From positions 186,001 to 250,000 of the forward strand of contig JADJAD010000014.1 of the NCBI GenBank assembly GCA_016704465.1: a stretch of DNA of 64,000 nucleotides, written 5' to 3'. A model generated the notes under the pieces. The model ran no database searches, was not told the DNA's origin, and saw only the letters and a list, made by a program, of their open reading frames with translations. This document shows positions 24,833-34,936 of the stretch, piece by piece; position 1 is the stretch's first letter; every line of letters begins with the position of its first letter. Source of the stretch: Gemmatimonadota bacterium. GTDB taxonomy: Bacteria; Gemmatimonadota; Gemmatimonadetes; Gemmatimonadales; Gemmatimonadaceae. Position numbers and translations under genes: made by a program.

Positions 24833-27800
24833 TCATGGCACGTAGCGCAGGGCGCGCATCGCGACGTTGTTGGCCAGCGCGCCCCCGTTGAAGAAGCGCC
24901 AGAACGACGCGACGTCGGTCACGCTTGCGAAGTCCGGGAACGGGTCAAGCTCCGCCCCCGCCGCATCGGTGACGTTGGCCATGGCCACGAGGATGATCCC
25001 CTTGGCATCGTTGGCGTTGAAGGGATCGGGGTCCGTCTCCGGCGCCACCGGCAGCGGCATCGAGAACTCGGCCACGGCCCACCCACCCGCCGGGATCGCG
25101 GTGAGCACCTGGACCGGGGTCACCTCCTTCCAGTTGGCGCCATCCGGCCCGGGCACGCCCAAGGCCGGCCGCACGACGCGAAAGAGGCGTACCACGCTGC
25201 GTGGCACCTCGGACTGCGTACGGTTCGTGACCCGCACGTACACGAAGTTCGCGCCCAGGTGCGCTGCGTTCGCCCCGTGCCCCTCGGCGAGGTCGGCGAA
25301 CTCGGCGGCGAACGCGGCTGGCGCAACTTGCGCCTGGCGGACGATGATGTCCGGGCTCCGCCCTCCCCACGCGACCCCGCCGCGATCGCCCCGGTCGTCC
25401 ACGCCGTCGCGGATCATGATCGTGTCGCGCTCCACCGCGCTGACGTGCAGCGCCGCACGGCGTTCGCCGCGCACGAACGCGACGGCATCACCCGCCGGCA
25501 CATTCGCCATCGCGTCCTGGGTGCCGGTGACCAGGGCTAGGAAGACAATGTTCGCGCGTATCTTCAGCGGCGGGATCACCCGGAATCCCACCACCGATGG
25601 GTGCCCGGGTACGACCTCGCCCACCGTGAGCATGTCCGCGCGCTGCCAGGGCGATGCGGCGCCCGGCTGGTCCGGGAAGTTGAAGGCGCCGTCGATTGCC
25701 GGGATCGCCACCGGAGCGCCCGCGTCGGCGAAGTACAGGTGCACGTTCACGTTGGTCGCCACGCTGGCGCCGCGATTTTGCACCTGGACGTACACGATGT
25801 TCTGGTCCCCCACCAGCGGGCGGTCCGGTCGCAACGTCTCATCGAACTCGGCGCCATCGATCGGATCGCCGAAGGCAAAGGCTTCGGAACGGGTGAAGCG
25901 AGGCGAATCCACGCGAATGTCGATGGCGTGGGTGACGTCGATGGGGCCGGCCGGGTTCGCGGCCGGTGCCGCGACGACGAGGCCGATCGGGGGCTCGGGG
26001 GCAATGCCGAGGCGCGGGTCTCCGCCTAACGTGCTCACGGCAGGGTAGCTGCGGCCATCGTCGGCCGCGTGGCTGCGGATGAGCAGCAACACGTCCGGGA
26101 TAACGAACGCCGCCGGCGTCGTGCCGGCCAGCGTCACTTCGTAGGCGCCGCGACCGAGCGTCGCGCAACGCAGCGTGCGCGTGATCGAGTGCACCTCGAG
26201 GTCAGTCACGGGGACGAGCGGCAGTCCGCGATTGAAGGTCCGCCACGTCGGTGCAGGCACGCTTCCCGGCACGAGCGATCCCACCGCCGGCAGGCTGCGC
26301 GTCACATAGACGCCACTCGCCGTCCCGACGAACAGCGTCCCCATGTTGCCGGGATCCCAGGCCAGGGAGAGGTAGGGACTTGCCGGCAGTCCGTTGGGCG
26401 CGGCATCGATCGGGTCCCAGTGGGCACCACGATCGTGCGACAGCATGAGTTGCCCGGCCGTTCCGGTGATGGCCGTGGCTACAGCCACGACCCGCGCGTC
26501 GGCCGGATGCGCCGCGATCGCCGTGATCGCCGCGCCGAGCGTCGCGACCCGTGCCCACGCCGGTTGCGCACCCGCCCCACCCGACGGCGGCAGCGGCGCA
26601 CTGTTCAACAGCACGTCGCCCTGGCTCGTCCCACCCCACATGTCCGCGCCGCTTGGCGAGAATGCCACCGTCGTGAAGTCGCGGTTGGGCGGCGGGGCTG
26701 CCAACGCTGTCCGAGCGGTGGCGATGGTGCGCCCATCGCTCGTGTACTGCAAGGCGTCGCGCGTCCCGATCAGCACCAGATCCGGCGTCGTCGGGTGCGC
26801 CGCGATGGCGCGCAGAAAGAAGCGTCCGGGCGGCACAATGGGGAACCGCTCCCGATACGGGGCGAACGTGTTGTTCGGTGCCGAAACGTCGGGAAGCCGC
26901 GCGGTGTGCAGGGTCGGCCCGACGAAGGTCGAGACGTCGACGCGCGACACCGATTCCTGCGTGGACGTGTAGCAGCGGTACGGGCTGGTCGGGTGGAACG
27001 CCATGGAGCCGCCGTCTCCGCCATCGATCGAATACCAGCTCGTGCCGCCGAACGACAGGAAGGTGCCGTTGTCCTGCATGCCTCCGCCGAAGACCGACGG
27101 GTAGCGCGGATGCGTGGTCAGGTCGAACAGTTGTGCCGCCGAAATGCCGTAGCTGCGCTTGCGCCAGACGACCGGCGCCGTCGGCCCCGCCGGCGCCACC
27201 GCCGCCACCGCCGCCACACCGAGGTTGTCCGTGGTGGAGATGCCGCCGTCGTTGCAGGCCCACAGGCGCGCGCCCGCCGGCCCGTCGAAGACCAGCGCGA
27301 AGTGGTCGGCATGTTGTGCATGATCGCCACGGTAGTACTGCGTCCAGTCCATGACCCGGACCCATGTCACACCGCCGTCGGCCGTGCGATAGAGGTCGGT
27401 CGACCCGACGACGACCAGTGCAGGAGTCGTCGGGTGCACGGCGAGCGTGAGCGCATACCAGGCAATGCGGCGGGTTGGCTCCGGCGACACCGCTCCCGCG
27501 ACTGCGGACCATGTCGCGCCCAGGTTCGTCGACGAGAAGAGCGGCGTGGCCCGATTGCTCGCGGCCGGCGGCGCGCCGGCCATCGTCGCATCGGACATGA
27601 TCGCATGCGCGACCGGAACGGGCGCGACGCTTCCCCACGCCACGCGCACCACGCCGATCGCCGGCCACGGTCCTGCGCCGGTCGTCACTTGCCAGGCCAT
27701 GTTGTTGCGCCGCCGGTCGTACGTCCCCACGGCGACCCCCAACCCCTGAATGCCGGCCAGCACAAAGCATCGGTTGCGGTCGGCCGGATCGTCGGCCAAC

Positions 27801-28268
27801 GCCACGTCGGTCACCGCCGTGCCCGCGGGAACGCCGGGAATCGTCTCGGCGTCGAAGCGACTGCCCCGCAGCCGCCACAACCCGGTTCGACCACGCCACC
27901 GCTCCCACGGCACCGACGATGTCGGGAAGTCCGGCTGGGCGCCACGAGTACCCCTCGTTCTCGCTCATCCAGAGCCCCCCTTGCGCCGACCCCGCCACCA
28001 TGTGGACCGGGAGACGCTGCTGCCGCTCCGCGGCCGTCGGCGTACGGATCGCCAGGCAGCGAATGGCGCCCCCCACGTTGCGCGGCCCCAGCGGCATCCA
28101 CCCACGTGCGCTCGCATCCTGCTCGGTGCGCTCGGCGTGACGGCGGGTCCGGTCGGTGACACCCGACAGCGAGTTCGGCGTCGTGCCGAAGAGACGAGCG
28201 ACCTCGTCGGCGCGCGCTTCCTGGGCCTCGTCCTCGCGCTCGGTCTGCAGCACGTCGTCGGTGGCCAT
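24833..28268 (-). CDS. Large BNR/Asp-box beta-propeller protein with C-terminal Ig-like domains (frameshifted)
   Basis: The first part starts at ATG 28268, overlapping the stop of the upstream gene by one base, and reads LGPRNVGGAIRCLAIRTPTA then LWMSENEGYSWRPAGLPDIV. The rest (from about 27910 down) is in another frame and has BNR/Asp-box repeats (STNLGATWSAVAG, TADGGVTWVRV, SHDRGAHWDPID) spread over about 600 residues, as in sortilin- or sialidase-type propellers. The last 400 residues look like CARDB/Ig-like domains (NIVYVQVQNRGASVATNVNV, NFVYVRVTNRTQSEVP). The frames switch between about 27840 and 27920; total length is 3n+1, about 1,144 residues after repair. No signal peptide. Sialidase catalytic residues are not identifiable, so binding rather than hydrolysis is the safer guess. 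It could be a cargo protein or an outer appendage. Confidence 0.72.
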
Positions 28269-31156
28269 CAGGGCCCCCGCGTCACGAGAGAGGGCGCCGG
28301 CATGTCGAGCAGCCGGGCGATCGCCTGTGACAGCGCCAGGTTCGACGGTTCGCTCAGCCCGGCGCTGTGAGCCGCGGCGTCCGCCGCGTTCGCGCCCTGA
28401 TCGTCGACGACCTGGAGCCACTTTCGCAGGGTCGGAATCCATCCCTGCTGCATGAGCGTCACCTCTCCTGGGTCGGCGGCGCCTGCGCCTCGCGCCACGG
28501 CGCCGCCTGTCACCAGCTCACGCCACTCCTCCACCAACCGGCGGTCCAACGACCAATTGCCAAAGACCCGCTGCACCCGCGTCAGCGTCGTCGAGGCGAT
28601 CGCGGTGCCGGCACCGTCGACCATCCCCACGAGGTCGGCGATCGGCGACTCGGTTCCATCGAGCATGTGCGACGTGCCGCCCAGGCACAGGAGGGCCCCC
28701 AGGTCCCCCGCCAGCTCCATGATCGAGTCGCCGCTGTTCCGCATGAGGTGCGGGAACGCACCGAACGTGTAGCCGCGCGTCACCTCCCCCTCCGCTCCGA
28801 GTCGCTCGTACACCTCGCCGTCCGGCGCCGGCCGGAACGGCGACGAGATCACGAGCACCAGATCCGACTCCACGCGCGTCACCACACGCGCACTCCCGTT
28901 CACTACCACGCGATCCCCTTCGCGGAAGAAGAACCGGAAGCTCGTTCCAGCGCCCTGCAGCCGAGTCCCGTCGCCCGACACCTTGCCGGCGCCACGCACG
29001 CTCTCGGTCTCCCGCTCGTCGAACGGCACCGGGCCGAAGCGGTCGAACCGGACTGCCTGCATGCGCTTGGGCGCATGGAACAGGACCACGCTTTTCTTGT
29101 CGTTCTCCGCCGTCAGCTCCTTGAAGTCGGCCGCGGCCGTACTCAGCGCCGACTCGGGCAGGTCCTCCTCGTCCTGCTCCTTCAGGTCGGCCAGGTCGGC
29201 GAACGACGCGCCGGGAGGAATCGTGACGTCGGCGTCCTCTTCATGGACCAGCGCGCACTGCAGCCCATCGTGCCCGGCCGTCCGGAAGGCAACCGGGAGG
29301 TACGCCGCCAGCTGCCGCAGGGTCATCGGCGTGATGGGGGCCGGGACGATCGCGGGATTGCTGTCCTCGCGCGTGACCACGACTTCGATGTGCGTGTGGC
29401 GCGGGCGTACGAAGCGCTTCCCGGCCCCGGTCCACCACAGTCGCAGCAGCGGTCGCACCCCGCTCGGATAGTGCGCCTCCGTCGTGGTCGCGTCGTGCTG
29501 GCCAGGCAGCTCGAACAGCGACGAGCGCTCGAACAGCCGCACGTGATGCGGACGCGTCGCCGGAAAGGGAGCCGGCTTCTCGGGGAGCTTGGCGTCGCGC
29601 AGCGTCGCCGGCAGCGCAAACAGGGCGATCAGGAGCACGACGCCGAGCAGCGCGGCGACGACCACCCACGTGACCTGGCCCGCGGTCTCGCTGCCCACGT
29701 TCCCGATCAACTCGGCAAAGAGCAGCACCAGCACCGCGATCACCGCCGCGATGAGAAAGGGCGCGCCAAACAGCAACGGCAGCTTGCTCCTTCGATCTTC
29801 CCCGAGCAGCGCCTTGGTGAGCGCGGTGACCGACATGCCGAGCCCGATCGCCGCGGGCAGGATGAGCAGCAGCGCCCAGCGCCACCCGGCACCCGGGTCC
29901 ATGTCGGCGAACAGGAAGGGGAGTGCCAGCAGCCCGGTGAACGTGGAGAGCCCCGCGCCGATCAGCCCGACGGTCAGCTCCGCCTCGGCCTCACGCCAGA
30001 TCTTCCCCGACGCGAGGATGCCGAACGCCAGCGGCAACAGGCAGTTCATCGCCAGCGGCAATGCGAAGATCTCGAACGCGGCACGCTCGCCCGCGTCGTC
30101 GATGCTCGTCTCGAACACGCGCTTCCCGCGCCCGAGCGCGAGCGCCAGCGGCATCGTCGCCATGAGCGGAAGGATCGCCACCGAGAGGAAGCCGAGCCAC
30201 GAGCCGTAGCCCCAGTCGTAGAGCAGCCCCACACCGGCATGATTCAGCGTGCGATATCCGTCGCGGAAGAAGTCGGCATCCGGCGTGGGCAGCGTCAGCT
30301 TTCGCAACTCGACTTCGACCCCGCGCAGGCCGTCGGGACGATTCAGGCTCGCCTTGTAGACCTCCTCGAAGGCGCTGGCGTAGCCGCGGAACAGTTCGGG
30401 CGGCACCTCGTCCAGCGGCGGCCACCAAGCGCTCCACGGCTGGCCGCTGCGCGGCCCGTCGAGTCGTCCGAAGAAGTCGCGCGCCACCTTGCTGTCCAGC
30501 GACCCTTCGACCTTGTCATGCCCGAACTTGCGCAGTTCGGACAGCCGGATCTTGTTGAACAGCTTGGGCGTGTCGCGCGACGGCACATGCCATTCCACGT
30601 CGGCGATGAACGGGTGCGCCAGGACGTCGCCCGCAATGTGCGTCAGGTGCCCAAGGGCATACGCACGAATGCGGTTCAGGTCGCGCAAGTACGCGCGCGC
30701 CGCGTCCGGTCCGGCCGTCGAGCGATCGGTCATGGCGAACGCCGAGCGGCGGTACACTTCCAGCGCCATGTCGGTGGCGCGCGAGTTGAGCTGCTCGCGA
30801 TTCGCGTCCGGCGTCCCCTTGTGAATCGTGTCGAACCAGGTCGCCTGCCCCGGGGCGACGATCGCCGCCAGGCCCGGAATGTCCGGCCCCATCGACCCCA
30901 TCACCGCATAACGCGACGCATTGGCGCCGAAGCCGCTCGGCCAGGCCGGATCATTGGGCGTGTCGGGGGCAAGGGAGGGCGCGTCGTCGCCGTCCGACAG
31001 GAGGATGAAGGTCAATGTCGCCAGCCGCAACACGCGCAGCTCCAGGTCGGTCAGCTGCGCCGCAGACGCCTTCTTGGCCATCAACCGGTCACGCAGGTCG
31101 CGCACGCGCTCGCGCGCGAGGAGCATGATCGCATGATGCGTGAGGATGGCTGGCAT
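28268..31156 (-). CDS. Zinc-dependent phospholipase C-like protein with a central membrane region
   Basis: 962 residues. The N-terminal 220 residues match the zinc-PLC fold: ILTHHAIMLLARERVRDL, GSMGPDIPGLAAIV with the Asp of the G-P-D motif, DTIHKGTPDANREQL, and AYALGHLTHIAGDVLAHPFI with the H-x-x-x-D metal ligands. Residues 310-560 contain about seven hydrophobic segments (for example LGFLSVAILPLMATMPLALA and VTWVVVAALLGVVLLIALFA). A long soluble C-terminal half follows, with an SH3-like segment (REGDRVVVNGSARVVTRVES). No signal peptide. PLC enzymes cut phospholipid head groups. In this operon it may be a membrane-attacking effector, or a membrane-bound protein that anchors or releases particles. 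Confidence 0.75.
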   Translation of the reverse strand: MPAILTHHAIMLLARERVRDLRDRLMAKKASAAQLTDLELRVLRLATLTFILLSDGDDAPSLAPDTPNDPAWPSGFGANASRYAVMGSMGPDIPGLAAIVAPGQATWFDTIHKGTPDANREQLNSRATDMALEVYRRSAFAMTDRSTAGPDAARAYLRDLNRIRAYALGHLTHIAGDVLAHPFIADVEWHVPSRDTPKLFNKIRLSELRKFGHDKVEGSLDSKVARDFFGRLDGPRSGQPWSAWWPPLDEVPPELFRGYASAFEEVYKASLNRPDGLRGVEVELRKLTLPTPDADFFRDGYRTLNHAGVGLLYDWGYGSWLGFLSVAILPLMATMPLALALGRGKRVFETSIDDAGERAAFEIFALPLAMNCLLPLAFGILASGKIWREAEAELTVGLIGAGLSTFTGLLALPFLFADMDPGAGWRWALLLILPAAIGLGMSVTALTKALLGEDRRSKLPLLFGAPFLIAAVIAVLVLLFAELIGNVGSETAGQVTWVVVAALLGVVLLIALFALPATLRDAKLPEKPAPFPATRPHHVRLFERSSLFELPGQHDATTTEAHYPSGVRPLLRLWWTGAGKRFVRPRHTHIEVVVTREDSNPAIVPAPITPMTLRQLAAYLPVAFRTAGHDGLQCALVHEEDADVTIPPGASFADLADLKEQDEEDLPESALSTAAADFKELTAENDKKSVVLFHAPKRMQAVRFDRFGPVPFDERETESVRGAGKVSGDGTRLQGAGTSFRFFFREGDRVVVNGSARVVTRVESDLVLVISSPFRPAPDGEVYERLGAEGEVTRGYTFGAFPHLMRNSGDSIMELAGDLGALLCLGGTSHMLDGTESPIADLVGMVDGAGTAIASTTLTRVQRVFGNWSLDRRLVEEWRELVTGGAVARGAGAADPGEVTLMQQGWIPTLRKWLQVVDDQGANAADAAAHSAGLSEPSNLALSQAIARLLDMPAPSLVTRGP

Positions 31157-31168
31157 CGGCAGGTCGCC

Positions 31169-34100
31169 TCAGAATCCGATGTCGACGTCGACGTCAACCG
31201 ACACGCCCACCGCCCCGAGCGCGGAGCCAAGGGAGAGTCCCTCGGTTGACGGGATGGCGGCTTGCAGCCGCCCGAGCCCGCGCGCAGCCCGTCGATGCCT
31301 CCCGCGATGTCGGTGGCCAGCAGCCGCAACGCGTCGAGCAGCGGACGCAGGAGCGGCTCCGCGTCCAGCTGTCGCAGCGTGTGCAGCAAGGCGTCGAAGA
31401 GCGCGGACGCTGGCGCCAGGATTCGTGCCGCACTCAGGGTGCCCGGCACCGACTCCGTCCCCACCAGGCGTGTCACCAGGCCCTGCAGCGCCTGCAGCAC
31501 GGCACGCACCGGCGCGAGCGGATCGAACTGCAGCAGTTCGTCGCGCAGCGTCGTGAACGCCCCTAACGAGGGGGCAAGCAGCACGACGGGATCGAGCGCG
31601 CGCACCTGCGCCTTTCCTGCGGCGATCACGTCGCCGACTCCCTGCGTGAGCGCGAGCAGGTCGATCGATCGCAGCAGCGCCAGGAGTTCGTCGATCGCGC
31701 CGCGCAGCGGCCCGACCACCGCCGCCAGCAGCGCCGCGGCACGCCCCCGCACCGCAGTAAAGACCGGCAGGACGATCGCCGAGAGTCGCTGCGGCGAGGC
31801 GACCTCGAGGACCTCGGCGAGGATCGCCCCGAGCCCGTCGCCCGTCCGACGGATTCCGAGCTGCCGCAGGAACCCGAGCAGCTGGTCGCGCACCCGGGCG
31901 ATCGGTGCCATCGCCGCGCCGACGGCCGCCGCGGTCACGTCGACCCGGCTGAGTTCCAGCTGCACGAGCGTCGTGGCCGGACCCTGCGCTCCCGACAGGT
32001 CCGCCGCGAACCGCGTGCGTTGCGCCTCGAGGCTCCCGAAACCGCCGTCGGCGGCGCGGCGGTTCACGGCCCCACCGAGCGACATCCGGATCGGCGCGTC
32101 GCTGGGGAACGCCTCCACCGCACCGCGCAGCGAACGAAGCCCCGCAGTCACCGACACCGTGGTCGCGTCGAGGTCGAGCGCGGCGGTGGTGGCGATCGCC
32201 TCCTGTACGCACGCGGCGATGCGCTGGGCTCGGGCCGACAGTCGCGCGGTCACGTTGCCGGACACGATCGCGTCGAAGACGAGTGCCCAGCTCGTTGGAC
32301 GACGACGGCTGCCGTCGCCGGCGAGCAGCGCCGAGACCAGCGTACTGCCCCACTGTCCCATCGTCGCGCGATCCAGGCGTCCAAGCTCCCCCCGCGCCAC
32401 GTCGAGGCCGTCGACGATCATCGGCTCGAGTCGCACGGGATCGAGCAGGTTGATCAGGCGCACCCCCTCGCGCTCCAGGTCGCCCAGGGCCTGCGACGCC
32501 GCCTCGAGCTTCAACGTCGAGATCACCGTCTCGCGCACGTCCACGAGTCGCGCCTGCAAGGGGGCAATGAGCGTGGCTGGGTCGAGCGCATCGAGCTGGT
32601 CGGCCGCCTCACCGATCACCCGGCTCACCGGGGCCAGGGCCGCGGCGGGATCGATCCCATCGAGCCCGCCGCGCAGCGAGGCGATTGCGGCTTCCACCGG
32701 ACGAAGCGCCGATGCGAGGTCCAGTCGCGACGCCTCGCGCCTGAGCGGGGTGAGCTCCGCATCGATCATCGTCGCCAGCTGCTGCGGATGCATGGGCTGC
32801 AGCGCGTCGAGCAGCGACTGGAGCGCCACCTGCACCTCGGCGATGGCCGCATTGAGCGGCGGCTCGAACGGAAGCGCCCCGTCCTCCAGCTCGAACCACG
32901 ATTCCACTTCCCCGGCCGCGGCGTCCACGTTGAGTGCGCGCAGCGGCTCGACGAGCTTGTCGAATTCCTCCTTGATGTCGTCGGGGAGCATGACCACGGG
33001 CACCTTCTCGAGCACGCTCGCAGTCGTGTCGATCGCCGACTCTGCCGCCGAGAAATAGGACTGCACCGCCGCCTGCTCCAGCGCCGTGGCCAGCGTGCGC
33101 AGCCGTTCCTGCAGCTCCCCGATCGCGCGATCGACGCCCAGGTCCGTCACGAACGCGGCCGCGTCTCCGACGAGCGCCTGCATGGCGGCCATCAGGGCGT
33201 CCACCGCGGCCTCGGCGCGCACCAATGCCGCGGTGGCCGCCGTGGCGGCGCTGCCCAGCGCACCCTCGATGGCCGCAATCGCCTCACGCATCGCGGCCAT
33301 GGCGGCTCGCACGGGCGCCGTCGCGTCGTCGATCGCTGCCGCCAGCTCGGCCGTCGGCAACGACTCCACGAGCGAGGTCACCCCCTGCGTGGCCTGCTGT
33401 GCCACCTGCATGAGCTGGTCGCTCAGGCGTTGCAGCTCGCGGATCGGGGCCGTGACCGCCGTCGCCAGCGTGGCGATCGGCTTCCCCACCGGGGTCATGT
33501 CCATCTCCTCGATGCGCTGGGCGATCGTCGCCACCTCGCCCTCGACCAGCCGCAGCAGGGCATCGAACGAGTCGGCGGGCGCGGGGGGGAGCGGGATCGA
33601 CAGCGCCGGCATCAGGCGATCGACCATGCGTCCGACGCTCGCCCCCGCCGACGCGAGGTCGACGCCCTGCGCATCGTCGAGCCCGGCTCGCACTTCGACG
33701 AGCGTGCCGGGCAGGTCGGCATACAGCAGCGTCGACTCGGCAAAGGCGAAGCGTCGGGCGATGGAGTCGCGGACGACATCGATGCGCGCGAGCGCCTCGA
33801 CCCCGGCACGCTCGGCTTCATCCAGCACGGACGCGTCGGCGCGCGCCGCCGTGAGCCGCTCGACGGCGTACGCGATCGACGCCTCGACCATCTGCAGCTC
33901 GGCCCGCGTCGTGTCGCGGGCAAGCTGCGCGCGCAGGAGCAGGGTGAGTCGCTCGCCTTCGGACAGGGCACTCTCCACACGCATGAGTCCTCCAACCGCG
34001 CGCAGCATCGCGAGTGCGGCAGGCAGCAATGCCTTGAAGTCGCCGAGGAAGGCGGCTTCTCCACCGACCAGCTGCACGATGCGCCCCAGGACGCCGAGGA

Positions 34101-34635
34101 TCGCGCGCCCTTCGGGCGAAGCGCCAAGCGCGGCGGCCACCTGCTCGATGGCGACATCGGCGCGCGTCCCGCCGTGCAGCGTCATGGCGGCCGTGGCCTG
34201 GTCGATCGCGCCGCGCACGGCGACGTCGATGTGTCGCAGGTCGATCTCCTCGAGCAGCGCGAGCAGCCCCTCGACCTGCCCGACCAGTGCGCCAGGATCC
34301 GGGAGCGCGAGCGAACGGGCGGCGAGCATCGAGGTCACGCGCGAGGCCGCGATCGAGAGCGCCGACAGGTCGATCGTCCCCGACACGGCGATGCCCTGTA
34401 CGCCATCTGCGTCGAGCGGAACCGCCAGCGCCTGCAGTCCAGAGGCAGCCTCCCGGAGCTCGGTCGTAAACGACGACACAAGCTCCGACGCATTGAGGCG
34501 TACCTGCAGTTCTGCGAGTGCCAATTCCAGCGACCTCGTGCGTATGGACAGCGCCTGCCCCCTCGGGTGACGAGTGGGCAGGCGCACGCGAAGGGTGCAA
34601 GCGGCATCATGCGGGGCGGTGCGCGCTTCGCGCAT
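31169..34635 (-). CDS. Very long Ala-rich helical protein, tape-measure candidate (frameshifted near its end)
   Basis: About 1,155 residues, first gene of the tail operon. The sequence is almost wholly helical, with A, L, D, R, V and E in heptad-like order and hardly any Cys or Trp (LERRELQ-type stretches such as ALAELQVRLNASELVSSFTT and RIEEMDMTPVGKPIATLATA). No signal peptide and no strong membrane helix. The frame as read runs on to 31081 through an unlikely tail, but a one-base insertion at about 31271-31286 joins GGIDGLRAG to LGRLQAAIPSTEGLSLGSAL and a stop at 31169, just 12 bases before the phospholipase gene. The start is uncertain: ATG 34635 is the only ATG, and TTG or GTG codons near 34480-34530 would remove an unconvincing 35-residue leader. 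Length and helicity suit a tape measure that sets tube length. Confidence 0.65.
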
Positions 34636-34936
34636 GAATCTTTCGGCTCATGAATGGATCACGCACGAGGCGCACGCTCAGCTTCCACGCGCCCGTCAGG
34701 CCACGTCGCGTCACGTCGCGTCACGTCGCGTCACGTCGCGTCACGTCGCGTCGTAGAGCACTCGTCGCATGACGGTTGCCTGCCTCGCCTACGGCACGGC
34801 CGAGTGCGCCACCTTACGCCGATTGTTGGGCTGACGCGACAACGTTGCCATCCCTCCCCGCAGCACGTAGAATCGCTGCGTACGTGGCATCGGTGCCCGC
34901 GCGCCGTGCCAGCTGTCGATCCTGACCAGCGGCCGC
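34636..34936. other. Divergent promoter region between the injection-system operon and the LuxR-type regulator
   Basis: About 300 bp separate the two divergent starts. It holds the 10-bp array at 34702-34751 and otherwise no open frame with coding character. I see no convincing -35/-10 pair. It must contain the promoter of the 26.5-kb minus-strand operon and that of the regulator. Confidence 0.6.
34702..34751. repeat. Five tandem copies of CACGTCGCGT
   Basis: Perfect 10-bp repeats at 34702, 34712, 34722, 34732 and 34742, followed by a diverged end. The period is close to one helical turn, so all copies face the same side of the DNA. Located upstream of the injection-system operon and the LuxR-type regulator; a binding array for a regulator is possible, simple slippage equally so. 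Confidence 0.9.

Noticed and set aside
24833..28268. Annotation as a sialidase
   Set aside because: Asp-boxes are structural and occur in many propellers; the arginine triad and catalytic Tyr/Glu of sialidases cannot be identified.
28268..31156. Calling this protein a plain membrane transporter because of its hydrophobic segments
   Set aside because: The N-terminal zinc-PLC motifs are clear and the membrane segments do not match a transporter family I know.
8070..34635. Prophage or type VI secretion system
   Set aside because: No capsid, terminase, portal, integrase or lysis gene for a prophage, and no TssJ/TssL/TssM membrane complex or ClpV for a T6SS.
28367..34653. Long plus-strand frames (up to 960 codons) opposite the phospholipase and tape-measure genes
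   Set aside because: They are rich in Arg, His, Gln and Gly with no domain, as expected for antisense reading of high-GC genes; the minus frames have motifs and start-stop coupling.
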